Assembly (NCBI RefSeq): GCF_000425185.1
Contig: NZ_AULH01000001.1
Coordinates: forward strand, 310,001-374,000
Direction: 5' to 3'
DNA: 64,000 nucleotides
Origin: Pleomorphomonas koreensis DSM 23070
GTDB lineage: Bacteria > Pseudomonadota > Alphaproteobacteria > Rhizobiales > Pleomorphomonadaceae
The position numbers were made by a program, and so were the translations under genes. Below are positions 17,771 through 26,825 of this stretch, one piece after another. The notes under the pieces are model-generated. The model did not search any database, was not told where the DNA came from, and saw nothing but the letters and a program-made list of their open reading frames with translations. Each line of letters begins with the position of its first letter. The first letter of the stretch is position 1.

Positions 17771-19609
17771 ATGGTCTTCATGAGGCTATCCGAACTCGGC
17801 GGCCGGCGAAAGCCTCGGCTGGCCGCCGGCCCGGCTCCTCTCCATCCGGGCGGCGAGGATCGGTTCGCGGCGGAAATCGCCCGCCGCCACGGCTTTCCCT
17901 TCATCGCCCTGTCGTCCCGGCACGCGCTCGTCACGCCGGAGGCGCTGGGGCCGTCGCAGACCTCCGCCCTGCGGGCGGCCGAAATCCGCCTCGACGGCGA
18001 CGTGGTCACCGTGCTGGCGCCGCCGCTCGATCATCTGCCGGTCCTGCTCGCCGCGCTGGCCGCCCAGGCGCCCACGCACCGCCGGTTCGCGGTGACGACG
18101 CCGCGTCGCCTCGAAGCGCGGCTCCGGGCCAGTCTCGCCGAGCGGACCGAGCGCGCCACCACCAGCCACATCGCCGCCCGTCTGCCGGCCTTCTCGGCCA
18201 GGACGGTGCCGACGCCGCTCCAGAAGGCGCTGATCGTCGCGCTGGCGGCGCTGTTCGCGCTCGGCGCCATGCTGCCGCTGTCGGTGGCGTCGATGGCGGT
18301 CAGCATCGCCTCGGTGGCGGCCTTCCTCGGCCTCGCCCTCGTCCGGCTCAGCGCTTGCCTGGCGCGCATCGGCCGGCGGCGGACGCGGCCCGACCTGCTG
18401 CCGGACGAGGCGTTGCCGAGCTACACCGTCCTGGTGGCGCTCTATCACGAAGCCCAGATGCTGCCGCAACTGTCGGCGGCGCTCGACCGGCTGGACTATC
18501 CGCTCGACCGGCTCGACATCGCCTTCCTCGTCGAGGAGGACGATCCGGCGACGCGGGCGGCCGCCGAGGCGGCGGTCGAGGGCCGCGCCCACATGCGGGT
18601 GATGGTGGTGCCGGACGGCAGGCCGCGCACCAAGCCGCGGGCGCTCGCTTACGGACTTGCCTTCAGCCGGGCCAGCCTCGTCGCCGTCTACGACGCCGAG
18701 GACCATCCGCATCCCGATCAGTTGCGCGTGGCGGCGTCGGCGCTCGCCGCCGGTCCGGACGAACTCGCCTGCGTGCAGGCGCGCCTCGAAATCGTCGGGG
18801 CGCGCAACTGGCTGCAACGGCAGTTCCTGATCGAATACGCCTATCTGTTCTCCGGCACGCTGCCCTGGCTGGCGGCGGCCGGCCTGCCGCTGCCGCTCGG
18901 TGGCACCTCCAACCATTTCAAGCGGCGGGCGCTTTCCGCCGTCGGTGGCTGGGACCCCTACAACGTCACCGAGGACGCCGACCTCGGCGCCCGCCTCGCC
19001 CGCTTCGGCTACCGAACCGGCGTCATCGACAGCGTGACGCTCGAAACGGCGCCGGCCACCGTCGGCGTCTGGCTCAGGCAACGCCGCCGCTGGGTGAAGG
19101 GCTGGCTGGTGACGGCGCTCGTCCACGCCAGCCGTCCGACCGGGCTGCTCGATGACCTCGGCGGCCGGGCGGCGCTGGTGATGCTGCTGCATTTCGCCGC
19201 CAACATCCTGTCGCCGCTGCTTTACCCGGTCTGGCTGATCGCCCTGGCGCTCTATTTCCTGGGCGTGGTGGACCCGCCGGCCGGCGACACCTTCGCCGGC
19301 AGCCTCGTCGTGGTGGCCGCCGCCACCGGTCTGGTAATCGGCTTCGGCAGCACCTTCCTGATCGCCGTCCTGTCGCTCGACCTCAGACGGCGGCGCGATC
19401 TCAAGCTGGAGCTGGTGTTCCTGCCGATCTACTGGTTCCTGAGTTCCTGGGCGGCCTGGCGGGCGGTCGGCGAGATCCTGGTCAACCCGCATTCCTGGGC
19501 CAAGACGCCGCATGAGCCGACGCCGGCCGAGCCCGACCGGCCGCGCCGCTGGTCGTGGCCGGCCTGGCTGCGCCTGCCGTGGCGGCAGCGCCGTCAGCCC
19601 TGCGAATAG
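17771..19609 (+). CDS. Family 2 glycosyltransferase with GspE_N-like N-terminal domain
   Basis: 612-residue membrane glycosyltransferase. The N-terminal about 130 residues (FAAEIARRHGFPFIAL, VTPEALG) resemble the GspE_N/MshEN domain. Two hydrophobic segments follow (about 145-200), then a GT-A catalytic domain with LVALYHEAQ, the DxD-type DAED, TED, and the processive QRRRW-like motif RQRRRWVKGW. Further spans sit at the C-terminus (about 460-580). Likely makes an extracellular polysaccharide, by analogy with XagB-like proteins. An ATG at 17780 is an alternative start. The last 16 nt overlap the convergent NlpC/P60 gene. Confidence 0.82.
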   Translation: MVFMRLSELGGRRKPRLAAGPAPLHPGGEDRFAAEIARRHGFPFIALSSRHALVTPEALGPSQTSALRAAEIRLDGDVVTVLAPPLDHLPVLLAALAAQAPTHRRFAVTTPRRLEARLRASLAERTERATTSHIAARLPAFSARTVPTPLQKALIVALAALFALGAMLPLSVASMAVSIASVAAFLGLALVRLSACLARIGRRRTRPDLLPDEALPSYTVLVALYHEAQMLPQLSAALDRLDYPLDRLDIAFLVEEDDPATRAAAEAAVEGRAHMRVMVVPDGRPRTKPRALAYGLAFSRASLVAVYDAEDHPHPDQLRVAASALAAGPDELACVQARLEIVGARNWLQRQFLIEYAYLFSGTLPWLAAAGLPLPLGGTSNHFKRRALSAVGGWDPYNVTEDADLGARLARFGYRTGVIDSVTLETAPATVGVWLRQRRRWVKGWLVTALVHASRPTGLLDDLGGRAALVMLLHFAANILSPLLYPVWLIALALYFLGVVDPPAGDTFAGSLVVVAAATGLVIGFGSTFLIAVLSLDLRRRRDLKLELVFLPIYWFLSSWAAWRAVGEILVNPHSWAKTPHEPTPAEPDRPRRWSWPAWLRLPWRQRRQPCE

Positions 19610-20475
19610 CCGGGAAGTCGGCGGACGCCGGTCACCGGCCCGCCGCCGGCGGCGATGCGGGCGATGGCGGCGCCGAGCGGCTCGATCACCGTCGCCATCT
19701 GGAAGCCGCTGGCGTGCAGCAGCCGGTCCGGCCCGGCGACGATACCGACGTGACCCTTCCAGAACAGCAGGTCGCCGCGGACGAGGGCGTCGGGATCGCC
19801 GTTCCAGTCGATGGCCGCGCCAACGGCGGCCTCCTGCTGGTCGGTGTCGCGCGGCGCCCTGACGCCGACCTCGGCCAGCGCCCGCTGGAGGAGGCCGGAG
19901 CAGTCGATGCCCAGGCTGGAGGCGCCACCCCAGAGATAGGGCGTGCCGACATAGGCGGCGGCCACTGCCACGAAATCGTCGGCCGGCGGCGCGTCGAGCG
20001 GCGCGAGATGCTTCATCACCGTGGCGGTGCCGCCCGAGAGCAGCGCGTAGACGAGGCCGCGCCGCTCCACCTCGCCGGTGACGGTGACCAGCGCCGCCTG
20101 CACCAGCGGATAGGCGACCGGCAGCTTGAGGTCGGAGCCGGAGAATGCGAAGGAACGCAGCGCCGTCACCCGGTGGCTCGGCGCGGGCGCCGAGAAGGAC
20201 AGCGCCTCGGCCGGCAGATAGCCGACGTAGCCGTCGCGCCCGAGCCGGGAAAAGGCCCAGCCCTCGGCGTCGACGTCGAGCACGTCCACCGCCTCGCCGT
20301 GGATCGCCTCGCTGTCGAGCGGACAGTCGGGGCGGGGCTCGCGGCGGAGGCCGGCCAGCGGCGCGGTGATCCGGGCCGGTCGCGGCGCGGAGTAGCGTTC
20401 GGCCGCCACGCTGCCGGCCAGCGCGGCGTCGGCGAGGTCGGGGCGGGCGAAGGTGGTGCGGCGGTCGGGGGTCAA
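19594..20475 (-). CDS. NlpC/P60 cell-wall peptidase with SH3-like region
   Basis: 293-residue protein. N-terminal half (about 35-160) looks like bacterial SH3 modules (DVDAEGWAFSRLGRDGYVGYLP). C-terminal NlpC/P60 domain has Cys192 (GIDCSGLLQRAL), His242 (GHVGIVAG) and His254 (LLHASG) as the likely catalytic set. Such enzymes cleave gamma-D-Glu-diaminopimelate bonds in peptidoglycan peptides. No signal peptide is visible, so it may act on imported muropeptides. The start is TTG at 20475 in a 4-nt TTGA overlap with the marR stop, so it is translationally coupled. Confidence 0.85.
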   Translation of the reverse strand: MTPDRRTTFARPDLADAALAGSVAAERYSAPRPARITAPLAGLRREPRPDCPLDSEAIHGEAVDVLDVDAEGWAFSRLGRDGYVGYLPAEALSFSAPAPSHRVTALRSFAFSGSDLKLPVAYPLVQAALVTVTGEVERRGLVYALLSGGTATVMKHLAPLDAPPADDFVAVAAAYVGTPYLWGGASSLGIDCSGLLQRALAEVGVRAPRDTDQQEAAVGAAIDWNGDPDALVRGDLLFWKGHVGIVAGPDRLLHASGFQMATVIEPLGAAIARIAAGGGPVTGVRRLPGYSQG

Positions 20476-20822
20476 CGCGGCAGCTCCCGGGCTTTGTCCA
20501 CGATGGTGTCGGCGAGGCGTTCGAGGAACAGCGCGCCTTCGACGGTGCGGTGGACGACGACGTTGCGGCGGTCGGCCTCGTCGCGCCTGCGGCCCAGGAG
20601 CTTCAACTCGCCCATGGTGTCGAGCGCGCGGGTGATCGCCGGCTTGGTGACGCCGAGCTTCTCGGCAAGGCCGCGCACCGTGTGCGGCGGCGGCTCCAGA
20701 TAGACGGTCAGCAGCACGGTGATCTGGCGCGGCGACAGGTCGGCGCCGTTCTCGCGCACGGTGGCGAGCGAGACGTCGTGCCAGAGTTTCAGGGCCTGAG
20801 CGGGACGCATGTCGATCGGCAT
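20472..20822 (-). CDS. MarR-family transcriptional regulator (short)
   Basis: 116-residue winged-helix protein: ATVRENGADLSPRQITVLLTVY, then the recognition region VRGLAEKLGVTKPAITRALD, and the wing with RRRDEADRRNVVV. Shorter than typical MarR proteins (about 140-150), with a reduced C-terminal dimerisation helix. It sits 37 nt after metZ and overlaps the NlpC/P60 gene, so it is probably expressed from the metZ promoter. Target unknown. Confidence 0.82.
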   Translation of the reverse strand: MPIDMRPAQALKLWHDVSLATVRENGADLSPRQITVLLTVYLEPPPHTVRGLAEKLGVTKPAITRALDTMGELKLLGRRRDEADRRNVVVHRTVEGALFLERLADTIVDKARELPR

Positions 20823-20859
20823 GCGCCCCTTCTACACCGAATTCGTTTCGGAGGCGTTA

Positions 20860-22038
20860 TTATCCGGCCAGCGCCCGGTCGAGGTCGGCGATCAGATCGT
20901 CGACGTGTTCGAGGCCGACGGAAAGGCGCAACAGGCCCTGACGGATGCCGAGTTCCTGCCGCACCTCTTCGGAAAAGCGCTGGTGCGTGGTGGTCGAGGG
21001 ATGGGTGACGAGGCTCTTGGCGTCGCCGAGGTTGTTGGAGATCTTGATGATTTCCAGCTTGTTCACGGCGGCGAAGGCGCCGTCGCGGCCGCCCTTCACC
21101 TCGACGGCGATCATGGTCGAGCCACCGGTCATCTGCTTTTGGCAGACGTCGGCTTGCGGGTGGCTGGCGAGGCCGGGGTAGATCACCCGCTCGATCTTCG
21201 GATGGCCTTCGAGGAAGGCGGCGATCTTCGCCGCGCTCTCGGTCTGGCGGGCGACGCGCAGCGAGAAGGTTTCCAGCGCCTTCAGCATCACCCAGGCGTT
21301 GAACGGGCTCATGGTCGGGCCGGTCTGGCGCAGGAACACCTGGAGATACTGCTCCAGGAACTCCTCGCCGCACAGCACGACGCCGCCGAGGCAGCGGCCC
21401 TGGCCGTCGATGTGCTTGGTGGCCGAATAGGCGACCACGTCGGCGCCGAGTTCCAGCGGCTTCTGGTAGAGGGCGGTGGCGAACACGTTGTCGACGACGA
21501 GGCGGGCGCCGGCGGCGTGGGCGATCTCGGCCACGGCGGCGATGTCCACCACTTCCAGCGTCGGGTTGGTCGGGCTCTCGAAGAACAGCACGCGGGTATT
21601 GGGCCGGACGGCCGCCCGCCATTCGTCGAGGTTGCGGCCGTCGACGAGGGTGCACGAGATGCCGAAGCGCGGGGCGAGGTCCTCGACGATGTAGCGGCAG
21701 GAGCCGAACAGCGCGCGCGCCGCCACGATGTGGTCGCCGGCCGACGCCTGCGAGAGGATCGCCGCCGTCACCGCCGCCATGCCCGTCGCGGTCGCCCGCG
21801 CCACCGGCGCGCCTTCCAGCAGCGCCATCCGCTCCTCGAACATGGTCACCGTCGGGTTGGAAAAGCGGCTGTACTGGAAGCCCGGATCGAGGTTGAGGAA
21901 GCGCGCCTCCGCCTGCTCGGCGCTGTCGTAGACGAAGCCCTGCGTCACGAACATCGCCTCCGACGTCTCGCCCCACTGGGAGCGCAGGCTGCCGCCGTGC
22001 ACGAGCGCGGTGTCGGGATGCCAACTGGCCTTGGTCAT
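20860..22038 (-). CDS. metZ: O-succinylhomoserine sulfhydrylase
   Basis: 392-residue PLP enzyme making homocysteine from O-succinylhomoserine and sulfide in methionine synthesis. The PLP lysine is Lys208 (SATKHIDGQGR). Other family marks are TQGFVYDSAEQAEARF, GFQYSRFSNPT, FFESPTNPTLE and the end THPSTTTHQR. The ATG at 22038 follows AAGGA. Upstream lie a SAM-II riboswitch and an intrinsic terminator, so expression should fall when SAM is plentiful. Confidence 0.93.
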   Translation of the reverse strand: MTKASWHPDTALVHGGSLRSQWGETSEAMFVTQGFVYDSAEQAEARFLNLDPGFQYSRFSNPTVTMFEERMALLEGAPVARATATGMAAVTAAILSQASAGDHIVAARALFGSCRYIVEDLAPRFGISCTLVDGRNLDEWRAAVRPNTRVLFFESPTNPTLEVVDIAAVAEIAHAAGARLVVDNVFATALYQKPLELGADVVAYSATKHIDGQGRCLGGVVLCGEEFLEQYLQVFLRQTGPTMSPFNAWVMLKALETFSLRVARQTESAAKIAAFLEGHPKIERVIYPGLASHPQADVCQKQMTGGSTMIAVEVKGGRDGAFAAVNKLEIIKISNNLGDAKSLVTHPSTTTHQRFSEEVRQELGIRQGLLRLSVGLEHVDDLIADLDRALAG

Positions 22039-22066
22039 GTCGTCGTCCTTCGTTGTCGGGGGTCCG

Positions 22067-22101
22067 AAAAAAACGAACCCGGCTGCCTATGGCGAGCCGG
22101 G
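22067..22101 (-). terminator. Intrinsic terminator in the metZ leader
   Basis: On the minus strand a 7-bp GC stem (CCCGGCT / AGCCGGG) with a 10-nt loop is followed by TTCGTTTTTTT. It lies between the SAM-II aptamer and the metZ ribosome binding site. It is the likely expression platform: transcription would stop here when the aptamer is occupied. Confidence 0.8.
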
Positions 22102-22125
22102 CGTCAACGAGCGACATGACCGTCC

Positions 22126-22186
22126 CGACCTTTTAGCAGCCTTGTTTAACGTGGCGGCAAGCCGGTCGGCTCAAAGAACCACGATG
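22126..22186 (-). promoter_or_regulatory. SAM-II riboswitch (metA/metZ leader)
   Basis: Read on the minus strand, the leader contains CGTGG (22179-22183) pairing with CCACG (22150-22154), enclosing TTTGAGCCGACCGGCTTGC. The conserved GTTAAACAAGG and GCTAAAAGG follow. These are the diagnostic segments of SAM-II riboswitches, which bind S-adenosylmethionine through a pseudoknot and precede methionine genes in alphaproteobacteria. The position, about 90-150 nt before the metZ start, agrees. Confidence 0.88.
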
Positions 22187-22402
22187 CTTTCGGGTCTAGG
22201 GGATGGCGCGGCAAAGGTCAAGCCGTCCCGGCGGCGCGGCGGCGGCGGTCCGCCACCCTTGGTCGGCGGCGAGGCCCCGTGAAAGTGCCAAGCCCTTCAA
22301 GGTGGTGTTTGCCATACCCGGATAATTCCCCGATCCGTACGGAATCTTGATTGATAGGGTCCAGGATGCGGGCCATGGACCTCCCGCGTCTCCGGAGTGC
22401 CG

Positions 22403-23806
22403 ATGAAGCCGACGACCAGCCTTGATCGCCGTTTCCTGCTGCGAGTGATCCTGCCGATGTTCGGCCTGATCGCCATCCTGCTCGTCAGCGCCATTGCCGG
22501 CGTCATGCTGCTGTCGGCCAAGCAGAACCACCTCTCCATTGAGGTCCAGGAGCGCACCGCCCGCAACGCCCTGCTTTACTTCGGCGAGGAGCTTGCCGCC
22601 GCCGCCGCCGGCCTGGCCGGCCGCGACGAGACGGCCGAGCACGTCATCGATGCCTTCGACGCCGGCTGGCTGGCCAGCCACCTGACGGTGGACGAGGCCG
22701 ACGCCTTCCTGTTCGTGCTCGGCCCCGACGACCGCACGCTGTTCTCGCGCATCGACGGCCGGATCGTCTCGGCCGAGGCGCGCGGCGTGCTGCCGCCGGC
22801 CTTCGGCCAGATGGTCGCCCGCTGGCGGGCCGGCCGCATCTCGGAAACGGTGACGCAACTGATCGCCGTCGACGGCGCGCCGGTGCTGTTCGCCGTCACC
22901 GGCATCCACGCCGCCGCCGACCGTCAGGCGCCGGCCGACGGCGGCTACATCCTGGCGCTCGGCCGTCGCGCCGACCGCCGCAGCCTGAAGGACATCGCCG
23001 ACACCTTCATGCTGCCCAACCTTTCCTACGAGCCGGTGCCCGGCCAGAGCGGCGACGGCCCCGGCCGCCTGCGCCTGATGAGCCAGGACGGCACCATGGC
23101 CGATTCGCTGGTCTGGGAGCCGATCCTGCCCGGCGACGAGATCATCCGGGCGGTCGGCCCGTGGCTGGGGCTGGTGTTCGCCGCCTATATTGTGCTGACG
23201 GTGGTGGTGCTGACCTTCGCCCGCCGGGCCGCCCGGGCAATCAGCATCAGCGAGGAAAAGGCGCTGCATGATCCGCTCACCGGCCTGCCCAACCGGCTGC
23301 TGCTGCTCGACCGCATGCAGCGCCTGCTCGACCGTCGCGACGGCGACGCCGCCGCGACGGTGTTCTATCTCGATCTCGACGGCTTCAAGGACGTCAACGA
23401 CAGCGCCGGCCACGCGGCCGGCGACGCGGTGCTGATCGGCGTCGCCCGGCGGCTGCGGGAGTTCTGCCGCGACGAGGACACGGTGGCCCGGCTCGGCGGC
23501 GACGAGTTCGTCATGGTCATCCCCACCGACGACCGCCGCGTGGCGGCCGCCCGCGCCGAGACGCTCCTCGCCGCCCTGAGCAGTCCCTATCCCTACAACG
23601 GCCGTATGCTCGGCGTCGGCGTCAGCATCGGCGTCGCCATGGCGCCGGAGCATGGGGTCGATGTTGCCCGCCTGCTGCACAAGGCCGACGACGCGCTCTA
23701 CGCCGCCAAGCAGAACGGCAAGGGTACCGTCCGCTTCTACGGCAAGGCGATGCGCCACGAGGGCGCGCGCGCCGCGCCGGCCGCCGGTCCGCCCGGCGGC
23801 CTCTGA
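22403..23806 (+). CDS. Membrane diguanylate cyclase with CHASE4-like sensor
   Basis: 467-residue protein. Membrane segments at about 13-38 and 250-272 enclose a roughly 210-residue periplasmic sensor resembling CHASE4 (SIEVQERTARNALLYFGEEL, NLSYEPVPG). The GGDEF domain (about 285-445) has an intact active site GGDEF (365-369) and a complete inhibitory RxxD site (RDED) five residues before it, so active synthesis of cyclic di-GMP with product inhibition is expected. The ATG at 22403 was chosen because TCCGGAG ends 5 nt upstream. It stands alone. Confidence 0.9.
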   Translation: MKPTTSLDRRFLLRVILPMFGLIAILLVSAIAGVMLLSAKQNHLSIEVQERTARNALLYFGEELAAAAAGLAGRDETAEHVIDAFDAGWLASHLTVDEADAFLFVLGPDDRTLFSRIDGRIVSAEARGVLPPAFGQMVARWRAGRISETVTQLIAVDGAPVLFAVTGIHAAADRQAPADGGYILALGRRADRRSLKDIADTFMLPNLSYEPVPGQSGDGPGRLRLMSQDGTMADSLVWEPILPGDEIIRAVGPWLGLVFAAYIVLTVVVLTFARRAARAISISEEKALHDPLTGLPNRLLLLDRMQRLLDRRDGDAAATVFYLDLDGFKDVNDSAGHAAGDAVLIGVARRLREFCRDEDTVARLGGDEFVMVIPTDDRRVAAARAETLLAALSSPYPYNGRMLGVGVSIGVAMAPEHGVDVARLLHKADDALYAAKQNGKGTVRFYGKAMRHEGARAAPAAGPPGGL

Positions 23807-23902
23807 TCTTCGAGTTTGCAGCGGCGGCAAAACAGGCTAGAGCTTCGGCTTCCCCGCCGGTTCCGCCAGCCGGCCCTTCGCTGCATCTGGACCCTTGCCG
23901 CC

Positions 23903-24994
23903 ATGACCGATCCCGCCGGCATCCTCCCCGCCCACCGCATCCGCGAGCTGTTCGAGACCGGCGCCGTCGCGGCGGCGCGGCCGCTCGACGACGACCAGAT
24001 CCAGCCGGCTAGCCTCGACCTCAGGCTCGGGCCGGTCGCCCACCGCCTGAGGGCAAGCTTCCTGCCCGGCGGCTCGGCCGCCGTCGAGGACAAGCTCGCC
24101 TACCTGACGCTGCACGACCTCGACCTCACGAAGGGCGCCGTGCTGGAGACCGGCGGCGTCTACCTGGTGCCGGTGCTGGAACGCCTCGCCCTGCCGGCCG
24201 ACGTCTCGGCCTCGGCCAATCCCAAGAGTTCGACCGGCCGCATCGACGTCTTCACCCGGCTGATCGCCGACCGCGGCACCGCCTTCGACCAGATCGCCGC
24301 CGGCTATCGCGGCCGCCTCTGGGTCGAGGTGAGCCCGCGCACCTTCCCGATCAAGGTGCGCGAGGGCTCGCGCCTCAGCCAGGTGCGCTTCCGCCGCGGC
24401 GACACGCGCCTCGACGACGCGGCGCTGGCGGCGCTCAACGCCCGCCATCCGCTGGTCGACGTCGAGCCGCCCCGCCTCGACCACGGCCTGACGCTGTCGA
24501 TCGACCTCGCCGGCGCCGGCGAGGGCGCGCTGATCGGCTATCGCGCCCGCCGCCACACCAGCGTGCTCGACGTCGACGCCAAGGCGGCCGAGGACGTCGC
24601 CGACTTCTGGGAGCCGATCCGTGCCCGCGGCCGGCCGTCGCTGATCCTCGACCCGGACGAGTTCTACATCCTCGCCTCGCGCGAGGCGGTGCAGGTGCCG
24701 CCCGAGACGGCGGCCGAGATGGTGGCGATCGATCCGCTGGTCGGCGAGTTCCGCGTCCACTACGCCGGCTTCTTCGATCCCGGCTTCGGCCACGCGCCGG
24801 CCGGCGGCCGCGGCTCGCGCGCCGTGCTGGAGGTGAGGAGCCACGACGTGCCCTTCATCCTCGACCACGGCCAGACCATCGGCCGCCTGGTCTACGAGCG
24901 GATGGCCGAGCGGCCGGAGACGCTCTACGGCGCCGGCATCGGATCCAACTACCAGGCCCAGGGCCTGAAGCTCTCCAAGCACTTCCGGCCCTGA
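23903..24994 (+). CDS. dcd: Two-domain dCTP deaminase
   Basis: 363-residue protein, about twice the length of E. coli Dcd. Two dUTPase/Dcd-fold halves are visible. The first (about 1-185) has IQPASLDLRLG, PKSSTGRIDVF and YRGRLWVEV. The second (about 190-363) has HYAGFFDPGFG, AVLEVRSHDVPF and QTIGRLVYERM. It should convert dCTP to dUTP for thymidylate supply. This long form is known from alphaproteobacteria; which half is catalytic is not certain from sequence alone. Ends before a strong hairpin shared with the convergent chemoreceptor gene. Confidence 0.85.
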   Translation: MTDPAGILPAHRIRELFETGAVAAARPLDDDQIQPASLDLRLGPVAHRLRASFLPGGSAAVEDKLAYLTLHDLDLTKGAVLETGGVYLVPVLERLALPADVSASANPKSSTGRIDVFTRLIADRGTAFDQIAAGYRGRLWVEVSPRTFPIKVREGSRLSQVRFRRGDTRLDDAALAALNARHPLVDVEPPRLDHGLTLSIDLAGAGEGALIGYRARRHTSVLDVDAKAAEDVADFWEPIRARGRPSLILDPDEFYILASREAVQVPPETAAEMVAIDPLVGEFRVHYAGFFDPGFGHAPAGGRGSRAVLEVRSHDVPFILDHGQTIGRLVYERMAERPETLYGAGIGSNYQAQGLKLSKHFRP

Positions 24995-25003
24995 CGGCTC
25001 TCC

Positions 25004-25041
25004 GAGCATGCCCGGTGAACGCAGCTTCACCGGACATGCTC
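25004..25041. terminator. Long hairpin between convergent dcd and chemoreceptor genes
   Basis: Two 16-nt arms (GAGCATGCCCGGTGAA and its complement) pair with a single mismatch around a 6-nt loop. The position, 10 nt after the dcd stop and 63 nt from the chemoreceptor stop, suggests a shared bidirectional terminator, although no T-run follows on either strand. Confidence 0.55.
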
Positions 25042-25103
25042 CATCTCCCTGTCTTGACGGCATTCCGGGCGCAAAGCCGGTGTTGACCTCTGCCGAAATT
25101 GCG

Positions 25104-26825
25104 TCAGGCCGCCACAGCCGCCAGGAAGCGGTCGATGGCCGCCCGCAGCCCCTCCGAGCGCTCGAACACCTCGTGCGAGGTCCGGTCGACATGCTCGGCC
25201 GACCGCAGCGTATCCCCGGCGGTGGCGGCCACCGCGCGAACGCTTTCCTTGGTCGTCGCCGTGCTGCCGGAGGCGTCGGCGATGTTGCGCGAGATCTCGT
25301 CCGTCGCCGAGGTCTGCTGCTCGACGGCGGCGGCGATGGCGCCGGTGTAGTCGTCGACGCGCGTCATCTCGTCGGAAATGTGCCGGATGGCGCCGACCAC
25401 CGCCTCGGTCTCGAGGTTGATCTCGCCGACCTTGGCGGCGATCTCCTCGGTAGCCCTGGCCGTCTGGCCGGCCAGCGACTTGACCTCGGCGGCGACGACG
25501 GCGAAGCCGCGGCCGTGCTGACCGGCCCGCGCCGCCTCGATGGTGGCGTTGAGGGCCAGGAGGTTGGTCTGGTTGGCGATGGTCTGGATCAGCTCCATCA
25601 CGTCGCCGATCTTGGCGGCCGTGCTGGCGAGCCGCGCCACCTTGTCGCCGGCCTCGCGGGCGGTGCGGTTGGCTTCCTCGACCACCGCCGACGTCCGGTT
25701 GACCTGCGCGGCGATCTCGCTGATCGACGACGACAGCTCCTCGGCGGCGCCGGCGATGCCCTCGACGTTGCGGGCGGCGAGGTCGGAGGTGTCGGAGGCG
25801 GCGCCGGCGCTGTCGGCGGTCTTCTTCGAGGCCAGCTCGACGTCGGCCGCCGTCCGCGTCAGATCGGTCATGCGCGCCGCCACTTCGTCCATCAGCGATG
25901 AGGTGGTCGCCCGGAAGTCGGCGATGGCCGCCTCGGTCTCGGCCTGGCGGCGGGCTGCCGCCTGCGCCTGGCTCTCCTGCTCGGCCATCAGGCGGCGGCG
26001 GTCGGCGGAAGCGTCGCGCAGCACGGCGACGGCCTTGGCCATGCGGCCGATCTCGGTGTCGCGGTCGATGTAGGGGATGTCGATGTCGAGCCGGTCGTCG
26101 GCGATCGCCGCCATGGTCTCGGCAAGCACGGGAATGGGCTTGGCCAGCCGGCGGGAAATCAGCACGGCGGCGGTGCCGAGCAGCACCAGGACGATGCCGG
26201 CGCCGACGCCGATGTGCGTGATCATGGTGTCGGCGGTGGCCCGCACCGCCGCCTTGTCGATGCCGACGAACAGGATGCCGACGGTCCGGCCGAGCGAATT
26301 CACCACCGGCTGGTAGACGGCGTAATAGGAGCGGCCGAGGCTGGCCGCTTCGCCCTCGAAGCGTCGGCCTTCCATTGCCGCCGCGTAGGGGGCGCTGTCC
26401 TTGCCGAGATAGGTGCCGCGCGCCCGCTTGCCGTCTTCCTTGATCATCGAGGTGGTCATGCGGAAGAAGTCGTCCTTGGCCATGTCCTTGCCGAACACCG
26501 TCACCTCGCTGCCGGTGCTGCGGCTGACCCGGTCGACGAAGCCGTCGTCGGCGAAGGCGTGCAGGCCGGTGGCGGCGACGACGGCGGCGACCGAGCCGTC
26601 GTCGTTCCAGTTGACCTTCAGGCCGAGGTCGCGCTCGGCCATCAGCGCCATGGTGGCGAGCGCCGCGCGCTGCTTGGCGGCGGCGTTGCGGGCGACGTCT
26701 TCGGCGAGGTTGACGGAGACGATGACGAACAGTGTGGCGATCGACAGGACGACCGATAATACCGCCATGGCGGAAATGGCTGTGCGCAGCGACAGCGACC
26801 GCGGACGCGCGGCTAGAACGTGCAT
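25104..26825 (-). CDS. Methyl-accepting chemotaxis protein (Cache sensor)
   Basis: 573-residue chemoreceptor. TM1 is at about 15-40, followed by a periplasmic Cache-type domain of about 165 residues ([41 protein letters not shown]). TM2 is at about 208-228, then HAMP and a signalling domain with the conserved hairpin tip around [20 protein letters not shown]. No CheB/CheR-tethering pentapeptide is seen. The ATG at 26825 begins just before TM1. No other chemotaxis gene is nearby, so it is an orphan receptor; ligand unknown. Confidence 0.92.
   Translation of the reverse strand: MHVLAARPRSLSLRTAISAMAVLSVVLSIATLFVIVSVNLAEDVARNAAAKQRAALATMALMAERDLGLKVNWNDDGSVAAVVAATGLHAFADDGFVDRVSRSTGSEVTVFGKDMAKDDFFRMTTSMIKEDGKRARGTYLGKDSAPYAAAMEGRRFEGEAASLGRSYYAVYQPVVNSLGRTVGILFVGIDKAAVRATADTMITHIGVGAGIVLVLLGTAAVLISRRLAKPIPVLAETMAAIADDRLDIDIPYIDRDTEIGRMAKAVAVLRDASADRRRLMAEQESQAQAAARRQAETEAAIADFRATTSSLMDEVAARMTDLTRTAADVELASKKTADSAGAASDTSDLAARNVEGIAGAAEELSSSISEIAAQVNRTSAVVEEANRTAREAGDKVARLASTAAKIGDVMELIQTIANQTNLLALNATIEAARAGQHGRGFAVVAAEVKSLAGQTARATEEIAAKVGEINLETEAVVGAIRHISDEMTRVDDYTGAIAAAVEQQTSATDEISRNIADASGSTATTKESVRAVAATAGDTLRSAEHVDRTSHEVFERSEGLRAAIDRFLAAVAA

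Noticed and set aside
22049-22117. Possible leader peptide in the metZ upstream region (ATG at 22117 on the minus strand)
   Set aside because: No ribosome binding site, runs through the terminator and out of frame into metZ; the riboswitch explains the leader.
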